A stretch of DNA of 64,000 nucleotides from Sinomonas atrocyanea (lineage in GTDB: Bacteria; Actinomycetota; Actinomycetes; Actinomycetales; Micrococcaceae): the NCBI RefSeq assembly GCF_030811715.1, contig NZ_JAUSRH010000018.1, forward strand, positions 1-64,000, given 5' to 3'. The notes under the pieces were generated by a model that saw only the letters and a program-made list of their open reading frames with translations, searched no databases and had not been told where the DNA came from. This document shows, piece by piece, positions 15,665-23,449 of this stretch; position 1 is the stretch's first letter; each line of letters opens with the position of its first letter. The translations under genes and the position numbers were made by a program.

Positions 15665-18010
15665 GTGGCCGCGCACGACTCCCTCCTCTCGCTTCTGGGC
15701 AGGTCCTCTGCCCCGGAGGAGCTGCGGCATCTGCGCACGATCCCCGCGCGCTCGGCGCGGCACGCGCCCTGGCCTGCGTGGGCCCACCCGGATCTGGTCG
15801 CTGCGTATCGGCGGCTCGGCATCGAAACGCCCTACATCCATCAGGTCGAGGCGGCGGACCTGGCGCACGCGGGCCAGCACGTCGTGCTCGCCACCGGGAC
15901 CGCGTCGGGCAAGTCGCTCGCCTACCAGCTCCCAGCGCTGGACGCTGTCCACCGCTCGGAGCTGCGCGTGGCCGAGCAGCCCGGGCGGATCCACGACGAC
16001 GGCGCGGCCGTCCTCTACCTGTCCCCCACCAAGGCGCTCGCCGCCGACCAGCTCACGGCCATCCGCTCCCTCGGGCTCCGCACGGTCCGCGCCGAGACCT
16101 ACGACGGCGACACCGAACAGTCGGCGAGGCGCTGGATCCGGGACCACGCGAACGTCATCCTCGCCAACCCGGACATGCTCCACTTCGGCATCCTGCCGAA
16201 CCACCCCTGGTGGGCCGCGTTCTTCCGGCGCCTGAAGTTCGTCATCATCGACGAGGCGCACTCGTACCGGGGCGTCTTCGGGTCCCACGTGGCCAACCTC
16301 CTGCGGCGGCTCCGGCGCGTGTGCGCCCACTACGGCTCCGCCCCCGTGTTCATCGCCGCCTCCGCCACCTCTGGGGATCCGGAGGGCTCGGTGGGGCGGC
16401 TGATCGGCGACGCGGTCACTGCGGTCACTGAGGACGGCTCGCCCCATGGGGCCACTGAGGTGGCCTTCTGGGAGCCCGCGCTGACAGACTCCCGCGGGGA
16501 GAACGGCGCGCCGCAGCGGCGCACCGCGATCGCCGAGAGTGCGGACCTTCTGGCCAATCTCGTGTCGGCGCACGTGCGGACGATCGCCTTCATCAAGTCC
16601 CGCCGCGGGGCCGAGACGATCTCCTCGATCGCGCAGCGCCTCGTGGACGAGGTGGATCCGAGCCTTCCCGGGCGCATCGCCGCGTACCGGTCGGGGTACC
16701 TGCCCGAGGAGCGGCGCGAACTCGAGCGGCGGCTGCGCTCCGGGGAGCTGCTGGGGGTCGCGAGCACCTCGGCGCTCGAGCTGGGCATCGACATCTCGGG
16801 GCTGGATGCGGTCCTTGTCGCCGGATGGCCCGGCACGAGGGCCTCGCTCTTCCAGGAGATCGGCCGTGCCGGGCGCTCGGGCCAGGACGCGCTCGCGGCG
16901 TTCGTCGCGAGCGATGACCCCCTCGACACCTATCTGGTGAACCACCCGGAGGCGATCTTCGACACCTCGGTCGAAGCCACCGTCCTCGACCCATCGAACC
17001 CCTATGTCCTCGGCCCCCACCTGTGTGCCGCGGCTGCAGAGAAGCCCCTCACCGGCGCCGACCTCGCCCTGTTCGGCCCCACCACCGAGCGCCTCCTCGA
17101 CCAGCTCGTGGCGCAGGGGTACCTCCGCCGGCGCCCTGGCGGGTGGTTCTGGACCCATCCTGAGAGCGCCGCGGGCATGGTGAGCCTCCGGGCCGACGGT
17201 GGCGGCCCGGTGAGCATCATCGATGCCGACACCGGGCAGCTGCTGGGCTCCATGGACTCACCCCAGACGCACTACCAGGCCCACCAGGGCGCCATCTACG
17301 TCCACCAGGGCGCGAGCTACCTCGTCGAAGAGCTCAACGAGGCGGAGCACTGCGTGGTGGTTCGACGGGTGAACCCGGACTACTACACGACCGCGCGGGA
17401 CATCACCACGGTCGAGGTCCTCGGCGAGGAGCGCTGCGAGCAGTGGGGCCCAGTGGGGGTCCACTTCGGCGAGGTCAGGGTGACGACCCAGGTGGTCTCC
17501 TTCCAGCGCAAGGCGCTCATCTCCAACGAGGTCCTCGGCGAGGAGCCCCTCGAGCTCGGCGCGCGGGACCTTTTCACCAAGGCCGTCTGGCTCACCCTGC
17601 CGGAGCCGACGCTCGCGGCCGCGGGACTGATCACAGCCCAGTTCCCCGGCGCCCTCCACGCCGCCGAGCACGCATCGATCGGCCTCCTCCCGCTCGTCGC
17701 CTCGAGCGACCGGTGGGACGTGGGCGGAGTCTCCACAGCACTGCACGCCGACACCGAGCAGCCGACCATCTTCGTCTACGACGGGCATCCAGGCGGAGCG
17801 GGGTTCGCGGAGCGCGGATTCGAACGCATCCGGGTGTGGCTCCGGGCGACCCTGGACGCGATCGAGGCCTGCGAGTGCGATGCCGGGTGCCCCTCGTGCG
17901 TCCAGAGCCCCAAGTGCGGCAATAAGAACAACCCCTTGGACAAGGCCGGGGCGGTCGCCCTCCTGCGCGCCGTCCTCCTCCAGTCCGACCTCGCGGCCGA
18001 ACTGGTCTGA
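15665..18010 (+). CDS. DEAH-box helicase with C-terminal Cys cluster (MrfA/YprA-like)
   Basis: ATP-dependent superfamily 2 helicase, 781 aa, of the type that marks the actinobacterial helicase/secretion neighbourhood. The Walker A motif is ATGTASGKSLAYQLPAL (about residue 76), the DEAH box is VIIDEAHSYRG (about 194), motif III is ASATSG and motif VI is QEIGRAGRSGQ. The C-terminal DUF1998-like domain ends in the metal-binding cluster CECDAGCPSCVQSPKCG. B. subtilis MrfA of this family acts in mitomycin-C damage repair; the same role here is an inference. The GTG start has AAGAAT exactly 6 nt upstream. It converges with the Tad cluster. Confidence 0.9.
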   Translation: MAAHDSLLSLLGRSSAPEELRHLRTIPARSARHAPWPAWAHPDLVAAYRRLGIETPYIHQVEAADLAHAGQHVVLATGTASGKSLAYQLPALDAVHRSELRVAEQPGRIHDDGAAVLYLSPTKALAADQLTAIRSLGLRTVRAETYDGDTEQSARRWIRDHANVILANPDMLHFGILPNHPWWAAFFRRLKFVIIDEAHSYRGVFGSHVANLLRRLRRVCAHYGSAPVFIAASATSGDPEGSVGRLIGDAVTAVTEDGSPHGATEVAFWEPALTDSRGENGAPQRRTAIAESADLLANLVSAHVRTIAFIKSRRGAETISSIAQRLVDEVDPSLPGRIAAYRSGYLPEERRELERRLRSGELLGVASTSALELGIDISGLDAVLVAGWPGTRASLFQEIGRAGRSGQDALAAFVASDDPLDTYLVNHPEAIFDTSVEATVLDPSNPYVLGPHLCAAAAEKPLTGADLALFGPTTERLLDQLVAQGYLRRRPGGWFWTHPESAAGMVSLRADGGGPVSIIDADTGQLLGSMDSPQTHYQAHQGAIYVHQGASYLVEELNEAEHCVVVRRVNPDYYTTARDITTVEVLGEERCEQWGPVGVHFGEVRVTTQVVSFQRKALISNEVLGEEPLELGARDLFTKAVWLTLPEPTLAAAGLITAQFPGALHAAEHASIGLLPLVASSDRWDVGGVSTALHADTEQPTIFVYDGHPGGAGFAERGFERIRVWLRATLDAIEACECDAGCPSCVQSPKCGNKNNPLDKAGAVALLRAVLLQSDLAAELV

Positions 18011-18087
18011 CGGGACCTGACCCTGACTCGCGGCTGGCCATGACGCGGGCCAGGCCTGGCGCGGGGCCGGCCCGACCGTCCCGGGCA

Positions 18088-18552
18088 TCACCCACTGCCT
18101 ACCGCGGGCGGCGGCCCTGCCCGTGCACGCCCCACGGCCGGACCCCACGGTGCGCCGGTGTCCAGCTCCACCGTGACCCGAACGGTGCTGCCGGGCTTCT
18201 CCACCGTGCAGTCAGTCAGCGCGGCGCCGTTGAGCTCGGCCACGCCCTGCGCAGTGGTGCAGGCGGCCCCGGAGCGTAGGCCGCGCTCGGCGTCGGCCCC
18301 GGCGAGCGCGGCGAGGTCCGCCGCCGCACCGGCCCGCGAGGACGCGGCCAGCGCCTGGCCGAGGATCACGAGCGCCGCACACGCCAGGATCAGGACCATC
18401 CCGAGCCCGAGGGCCAGAACCGTTCCCGACCCGCCCTCGGCGCACCTGCATCCGGAACCGCGAGCACGGCGGTCGACCGGGCCGCGCAGGCCGCACCTGC
18501 TGCGCCTGGTGCACGTGCCGAACGAGCCGCACTGGCCGCACATCCAGGTCAC
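18088..18552 (-). CDS. TadE-like secretion-neighbourhood protein (Rv3654c type)
   Basis: A 154-aa protein, last gene of the Tad cluster. A single membrane segment (GTVLALGLGMVLILACAALVILGQALAAS) is followed by an AADLAALAGAD motif and a small extracellular domain with two Cys (SGAACTTA and LTDCTVEK), matching the helicase-neighbourhood TadE-like family. Odd feature: the 40 residues before the membrane helix contain six cysteines (CGQCGSFGTCTRRSRCG then GCRC), which I do not expect in this family. No in-frame downstream ATG/GTG would remove them. The GTG start overlaps the TadE stop as GTGA. Confidence 0.75.
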   Translation of the reverse strand: MTWMCGQCGSFGTCTRRSRCGLRGPVDRRARGSGCRCAEGGSGTVLALGLGMVLILACAALVILGQALAASSRAGAAADLAALAGADAERGLRSGAACTTAQGVAELNGAALTDCTVEKPGSTVRVTVELDTGAPWGPAVGRARAGPPPAVGSG

Positions 18553-18932
18553 GGCGGTCCCTCCCTGCTCAGGCTCGCGGTCGCGCGGGCTCGCAGCCCT
18601 GCCGCGGCCGCTACGGGCCCCGGCACGGCGGCGCTGACCCGGACGGTCACAACCCCGGCGGAGGCGTCGACGGAATGCTCTGCGCCCGATCCGGCGACCC
18701 GCGCGATCTCGCGGGCCACCGCGCCGGGGTCCTCGCCTTTAGCGACCGCGCGCGCCCCAGCCCTCGCGGCCTCCTCGACCCTGACCTGGCACACGGCCGC
18801 AGAGACCGCACCGAGGAGGAAACCGAGCAGGAGGATCACCGCGGGGACGGCCACCGCGAACTCGGCGGTGACCGAACCCCGCGGGGACGCCGGGCCCTCG
18901 GGGGCACCGGCGACCCCACGGACGGCACTCAC
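18549..18932 (-). CDS. TadE family pseudopilin-like protein
   Basis: A 127-aa protein with the TadE hallmark: GSVTAEFAVAVPAVILLLGFLLGAV with Glu at position 5 after the processing-type Gly, then a periplasm-facing helix (VRVEEAARAGARAVAKGE) and a short beta domain. It is a minor pilin-like component of Tad/Flp systems. Both ends overlap neighbours by 4 bp (GTGA), so it is translationally coupled to DUF4244 upstream and the TadE-like gene downstream. Confidence 0.82.
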   Translation of the reverse strand: MSAVRGVAGAPEGPASPRGSVTAEFAVAVPAVILLLGFLLGAVSAAVCQVRVEEAARAGARAVAKGEDPGAVAREIARVAGSGAEHSVDASAGVVTVRVSAAVPGPVAAAAGLRARATASLSREGPP

Positions 18933-19447
18933 GGGAGGGCGAGGGCTTGGCGGATGATCGCGAGGAGGAAGCCCCGCACCTCGTCGCTGCGCATGATGAC
19001 CACGAGAAGGCCTGCGAAGGCCACGGCGCCCAGTGTGGCGATCGCGTACTCTGCCGTCGCCATCCCGTGCTGCCCCGCAGCCCGGGTCCCGAGCCAGAGC
19101 CGCAGGAGCTGCAGGCGGATGGCCGCCCTGCGCCGCATGCGGGCGGCCCGGACGCGCGCCCGCCTACGGATCTGCCGGGACACCCTTCGATCCTGTCCTG
19201 GGAGGGAGGCGTCCGAGCAGCTCCCGAGGGCGGGGGCGCCCGACCCGGCGCCGCCGCTCCCCCGGCCTTGCTGTCGATCGCCTCGCACTCCCGCCGCGGG
19301 GAAGAGCTCGATGACCTGGCATGCCTCTCCGGGTACTTCGAGGGCATCGGGCCGGGGCCCCGCACCCGGGGCCAGATTGAGCCTCGTGGATTCGCGGGAC
19401 TGGTCGGGGTGCGCCCCGACGTCGCTGGGATGGTGCATTGCGGACAT
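18929..19447 (-). CDS. DUF4244 Flp-pilin-like protein
   Basis: The last 50 residues hold a Flp-pilin-like segment: GMATAEYAIATLGAVAFAGLLVVIM (Gly, then Glu at +5 region), preceded by a strongly basic stretch. This is the DUF4244 family, likely the major pilin-like subunit of the cluster. The start at 19447 has a textbook ribosome-binding site (AAGGAGG, then AACC, ATG) and gives 172 aa with an unusual Pro/Gly-rich, hydrophilic extension of about 88 residues. A second start, GTG at 19183 (84 aa, the usual family size), lies 6 nt after CAGGAT and could come from an internal leaderless mRNA. Both forms may be made. Confidence 0.7.
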   Translation of the reverse strand: MSAMHHPSDVGAHPDQSRESTRLNLAPGAGPRPDALEVPGEACQVIELFPAAGVRGDRQQGRGSGGAGSGAPALGSCSDASLPGQDRRVSRQIRRRARVRAARMRRRAAIRLQLLRLWLGTRAAGQHGMATAEYAIATLGAVAFAGLLVVIMRSDEVRGFLLAIIRQALALP

Positions 19448-19591
19448 GGTTCCTCCTTGGTGGTCGGGCGTAGCCGCGGTGCAGGCCCGGTGGGTGGGCT
19501 TGCCGGCTCGCCGGGGTGGTCCCGCTTCGCGGCGGGCCCATGGCGCCCAAAGACGCCGCCTGCCCGGTGGGCAGGGGTCGTGGCGGCGGGA

Positions 19592-20206
19592 TCACCCGCC
19601 GGGCAGCATCGCCAGGAGCACGGGCACGACGCCGAGGCACAGGAAAGCTGGGAGGGAGCAGACTCCCAAGGGAATGACGAGCTTGACCCCCAGCGCCGCG
19701 GCGCGCTTCTCGAGTTCCCGGTGCCTGCTGCGCCGCAGCTGCCGCGCCCGCGAGTACAGCAGCTCGGCAGAGGGTGCTCCGGTTGATGCCGCGAAGCGCA
19801 GGGCCGTTCGGAGTTCGTCGACGGCCGACCCGGGCGCCGCGTCCGGCCACGCATGGTCCCAGGCGGTCCCGAGCCGCAAGGCACCGGACGCCCGTGCCAG
19901 CGCCGGTCCCGGCCCGTCGGCGACACCGGCCGCGACCTCGAGCGCCCGCGGCAGCGCCAGGCCCGCCTCGAGCATGGCCCCGAGCAGCTCGAGCAGGAGG
20001 GGCACCTCGTCGGGCCGCGCCGGCCCTCGGCGTCCCTGGCCTCCGGCTCGGAGGGGCAGCGGCGGGCCGCCCCCGCCGGTGGGCGCCGTGACGCTGGTGC
20101 CGGCTGGCTGCCCCAGAAGGCGGTCGATGCGGCGGCGACCGCCGGCGAGGGCGAGGGCGATGCCTGCGGACGCGGCGACGAGGCCGACGGCGAGGACGGC
20201 GCTCAT
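19592..20206 (-). CDS. tadC: type II secretion F family protein (TadC)
   Basis: A 204-aa inner-membrane platform protein of the Tad system. An N-terminal helix (AVLAVGLVAASAGIALALAGG) is followed by a Pro-rich loop, a cytoplasmic T2SSF domain (LLLELLGAMLEAGLALPRALEVAAG ... FAASTGAPSAELL) and a C-terminal hydrophobic hairpin (KLVIPLGVCSLPAFLCLGVVPVLLAM). The ATG at 20206 overlaps the tadB stop. The 144 bp to the next gene contain its leader; no terminator is visible. Confidence 0.82.
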   Translation of the reverse strand: MSAVLAVGLVAASAGIALALAGGRRRIDRLLGQPAGTSVTAPTGGGGPPLPLRAGGQGRRGPARPDEVPLLLELLGAMLEAGLALPRALEVAAGVADGPGPALARASGALRLGTAWDHAWPDAAPGSAVDELRTALRFAASTGAPSAELLYSRARQLRRSRHRELEKRAAALGVKLVIPLGVCSLPAFLCLGVVPVLLAMLPGG

Positions 20207-20988
20207 CGTGCCTCCGATGCCGAGCGAACAAGCCGGTCGGACCACCATCGTCCGGCGACGGTCAGTGCTGCCCCGAGGCCGAGGCACATCGCTCCCAGAG
20301 GCGTGGAGAGCAGGATCCCGAACGGGTCCGCGCCCATCAGCATCCCGAGTCCGAGCCCCGCCACGGGGAGGATGCTCAGTACCTTCGCAGTGGCGCGAGG
20401 CCCGGCGAGGGCCACGGAACGCGCCGCGACCGCGTCAGCGTCGGCCTCGAGCTGGGCCGCGAGCCTCTCGAGGACACCCGCGAGGGCGCTTCCCGAGGCC
20501 TCTGCGGCCTCGATGCAGGCCGCCACGCTGAGCCAGATCCCGGCAGCCGCTCGAGCGGCTGGGGGAGCGGAGTGTTCCCCGTCGCGCGCGGCCGTCCGGA
20601 TGGAGGCTGCGACAGGTCGGCCGAGATCCGCGGACATGGCGGCCGCCCGCAGCACGCGTGGCGTGAGGTCTTCGCTCCCCCGTTGGCCGACCCGGTACGC
20701 CTCGGAGGCCTGCCGCCACATCTGCTCGGGGGTGCGGCCCGCGCGCAGCAGAGCGGCGAGCTGCCCCACCAGGATGGCCGCGTGCTGGAACTCCTCCGCG
20801 GCCCTGGCCCGTTCCCTCGCCGCCCGGTGTCCTCCCCAGCGCCGGCGCAGCCGCCATGGCGCCGGGAGGACGAGGGCCGCTCCGGGCCGGGGCCGGTAGG
20901 CGCCCGCTGCTCCGGCCCCGGCCGCGAGGCGCCAACCCGCGAACAGCAGCGCAGCGATCGTGGCAGCCACGACGGACGCGGCGCTCAC
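20203..20988 (-). CDS. tadB: type II secretion F family protein (TadB)
   Basis: A 261-aa platform protein, partner of TadC. It has an N-terminal transmembrane helix (AASVVAATIAALLFAGWRLA), a basic linker, a T2SSF domain (EEFQHAAILVGQLAALLRAGRTPEQMW ... AACIEAAEASGSALAGVLERLAAQLE) and two C-terminal membrane segments (VLSILPVAGLGLGMLMGA, GAMCLGLGAALTVAG). The open frame continues upstream for about 270 codons antisense-like inside tadA, but the GTG at 20988 overlaps the tadA stop as GTGA and homology starts there. Confidence 0.85.
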   Translation of the reverse strand: MSAASVVAATIAALLFAGWRLAAGAGAAGAYRPRPGAALVLPAPWRLRRRWGGHRAARERARAAEEFQHAAILVGQLAALLRAGRTPEQMWRQASEAYRVGQRGSEDLTPRVLRAAAMSADLGRPVAASIRTAARDGEHSAPPAARAAAGIWLSVAACIEAAEASGSALAGVLERLAAQLEADADAVAARSVALAGPRATAKVLSILPVAGLGLGMLMGADPFGILLSTPLGAMCLGLGAALTVAGRWWSDRLVRSASEAR

Positions 20989-22169
20989 GCCGCAGACCTC
21001 AGAGCGCAGGGAAGGGCCAGCTCCGAGGCGAGGCGGTCCCAGCCGGGGCCCCGTTCCGATGTGCGGGCCGTCCCGGCGCCGCGGCGCAGTGCATCGGTGA
21101 CTGCGAGCCCGTGCGGCCCCTCGGTGACCACGGCGATGCTCGCGACCCGGCGGCCTGCCGGGGCCCTCTCCATGTGCACGACCGCGTCCAGGGCACTCGA
21201 GGCTTGGAGGAAGGTGGCCTCCCGGGTGAGCCCCGCGAGCGCCCCCAGGGCCGAAAGCCGTGCCACGACGGAGCCCGCCGTATTGGCGTGGACTGTCCCG
21301 GCCCCGCTGTGCCCCGTGTTGAGCGCCGAGAGGAGGTCCCTGACCTCGGCGCCGCGGCACTCGCCCACAACGAGCCAGTCCGGCCGCATCCGCAGTGCCT
21401 CCCGCACAAGGCGGGCGAGATCGATCCCGCCGGCACCCTCGACGTTGCCGTGGCGCGCTTCCAGGCAGACGGCGTGCCCGTGGTCCGGAGCCAGCTCGGC
21501 GGCGTCTTCGACCAGCACGATCCGGTCGGCGGATGGAACCAAGCCGAGGAGGGTGCTCAGCAGTGTCGTCTTCCCCGACCCTGTGGAACCGCTCACGAGG
21601 AAGCTGCGCCGCTGCGCGACCAAGGCCTCGAGCACGGTTCTCTGGTCGGGCAGGACCGAGCCGGCAGCCTCGAACTCGTCCAGGGTCATCGGCCGCGCAC
21701 GCCGCATGCGGATGGAGAGCAGGGTTCCGCCGGTGGAGACGGGCGGCAGCACGGCGTGGACGCGGTACCCTCCGGGAAGCCGCACGTCGACGCACGGCGA
21801 CGAGTCGTCGAGCCGGCGTCCCGCCGCGGCCACGAGCCGGACAGCGAGGGAGCGCAGGGCCTCCTCCGAGGGGAAGGACACCGCGCTCCGCTCGAGTCCC
21901 TGCCCCCTGTCGAGCCAGACGCTGTCGGGCGCGTTGACGAACAGGTCCGTCACCGCGGGGTCGTTGGCGAGCGCCTGCAGGGGGCCGAGGCCACGCAGCT
22001 CGGCCATGATGGTCTCCACGGCCGCGAGCGCACCCGCCGTGCCCAGCACGCGGCCACTGCCCTGCAGGGCAGCTGCGACCCGCGCGGCCGTCACCGGCCC
22101 CGGCGTCGAGAGCACCGATCTGCGCACGGCGTCCAGCAGCTCCGCGTCGACTGTGCCCTGACCCCTCAC
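20985..22169 (-). CDS. tadA: TadA family pilus/secretion ATPase
   Basis: The 394-aa cytoplasmic hexameric ATPase that powers the Tad system. The N-terminal region (about 1-120) includes LGPLQALANDPAVTDLFVN. The Walker A motif is SGSTGSGKTTLLSTLLG, the Asp box is VLVEDAAEL, Walker B is PDWLVVGECRGAEV and the His box is SALNTGHSGAGTVHANTA. The long open frame upstream is antisense-type sequence; the GTG at 22169 overlaps the ssd stop as GTGA. It belongs to the helicase/secretion-neighbourhood ATPases. Confidence 0.92.
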   Translation of the reverse strand: MRGQGTVDAELLDAVRRSVLSTPGPVTAARVAAALQGSGRVLGTAGALAAVETIMAELRGLGPLQALANDPAVTDLFVNAPDSVWLDRGQGLERSAVSFPSEEALRSLAVRLVAAAGRRLDDSSPCVDVRLPGGYRVHAVLPPVSTGGTLLSIRMRRARPMTLDEFEAAGSVLPDQRTVLEALVAQRRSFLVSGSTGSGKTTLLSTLLGLVPSADRIVLVEDAAELAPDHGHAVCLEARHGNVEGAGGIDLARLVREALRMRPDWLVVGECRGAEVRDLLSALNTGHSGAGTVHANTAGSVVARLSALGALAGLTREATFLQASSALDAVVHMERAPAGRRVASIAVVTEGPHGLAVTDALRRGAGTARTSERGPGWDRLASELALPCALRSAA

Positions 22170-23335
22170 CGCGCGACCCTCCGCCCGCGCCCGGCGAGGC
22201 TGGAGCCCAGGGCGAGGGCCCCGCCGTCGTCCGCGACAGCGCCCGAGGCCGGCTCGGGCAGCGACGAGAGCACCGCGGCGGCGAGCCGCCGCAGTGGCCT
22301 CGAGCGCGCCAGCTCCATGAGGCGCCCCGCCTCCGCGGCGGCCGCGGCCCGTCGGAGATGTGGGATCCGGGCCACGAGGGGGCAGCCGATGAGGCCGGCC
22401 AGCTGCTCTGCGTCGACCCCTTCGGCGGTGCCGCCCCGGAGCACCATGCCCAGCGGCACCGGGGGAAGTTCGTGGACGAGCTGGGCGGCGGACAGCGCGC
22501 CGCCCAGACTGCCAGGCACCACGACGAGGATCCGGTCGCTGGCCCATCCGAAGTCCTCGAGCCCTTCCCGTCCGCGTCCTACATCGACCACGACGAGGTC
22601 GAACGCTCCCCGTCCCGCCTCCATCACCGCCGAGACCGCGGACCCTGGCATCCGCACAGCGTGCCCCGGCCCCGCAGGCCAGGAGAGGACCGCGGCCCCG
22701 CCCACCCGCGGCAGTGACGCGGCCAGCTGGTCCGGGTTGATGGCCCCGCTGGCAGAGCCGAGGTCCGGCCACCGCAGCCCCTCCATGGGCTGCTCGCCGA
22801 GGGCAGCCTCGAGCCCTCCCGCGAGCCGGTCGCCGTCCACGAGCAGAACCCGCGCGCCGCCATGCGCCGCGGCGCCTGCGAGCAGCACCGCTGTCGTGCT
22901 GGCGCCAGCGCCGCCGCGGCCGCCGACGATGCCGACCACCAGCCCGGATCGCCCCTGTGCGCCCCGCCTGCCCATGAACTCCACGAGCCAGCCAGCAGCC
23001 TCCGGCAGCTCGGCCACGTGGTCGATGCCGAGCGCCGCAGCCCTGTCCCAGAGCTGATGGCGTTGGCCGGCACCACCGACGAGGATGGTCGAGCCGCGCC
23101 GCTGCGGGGGAACTTCGCTGACATCCGCCCCGAGCAGCACGAGGTCTGCCCCCGTCCAGAGGCGCGGGTCCTCGCTTGCGGAGCCCACACCCTCGAAGGC
23201 GACGCCGGCCACCGCAGCCGCTCTCGCGCACTCGTCCCGGAGCGCAGCGTCACCGGTGATGCAGCACACGACTGCCCCTGCCTCGGGGAGCCACCCCCCG
23301 GCGCCAGCCGACTGTTCCTGCTCGTTCCTCGCCAT
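22166..23335 (-). CDS. ssd: Ssd/CpaE-like ParA-family protein
   Basis: A 389-aa protein, first gene of the Tad cluster, equivalent in position and domain order to Rv3660c (Ssd), a septum-site regulator of mycobacteria. Residues 1-130 form a receiver-like N-terminal domain (AVVCCITGD, ADLVLLGADVSEV). From about 140 comes a MinD/ParA fold: VVGIVGGRGGAGASTTAVLLA, VLLVDGDRLAGGLEAALG, FDLVVVDVGRG. The P-loop is deviant: the Lys expected before Ser/Thr is Ala (GAGAST), so classic ATP hydrolysis is doubtful. The ATG at 23335 is preferred to earlier in-frame codons. It diverges from the PolA-like gene. Confidence 0.82.
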   Translation of the reverse strand: MARNEQEQSAGAGGWLPEAGAVVCCITGDAALRDECARAAAVAGVAFEGVGSASEDPRLWTGADLVLLGADVSEVPPQRRGSTILVGGAGQRHQLWDRAAALGIDHVAELPEAAGWLVEFMGRRGAQGRSGLVVGIVGGRGGAGASTTAVLLAGAAAHGGARVLLVDGDRLAGGLEAALGEQPMEGLRWPDLGSASGAINPDQLAASLPRVGGAAVLSWPAGPGHAVRMPGSAVSAVMEAGRGAFDLVVVDVGRGREGLEDFGWASDRILVVVPGSLGGALSAAQLVHELPPVPLGMVLRGGTAEGVDAEQLAGLIGCPLVARIPHLRRAAAAAEAGRLMELARSRPLRRLAAAVLSSLPEPASGAVADDGGALALGSSLAGRGRRVAR

Positions 23336-23449
23336 GCCGTCCAGACTTCCCAGTCCGCGGATCCACCGGAACCTGCCCGACCGCCCATGTGGACAACACG
23401 CCTTGGGTCGCCCTGTGGAGGGCGAGTGCATGCGCGCGGACAGGGAAGA

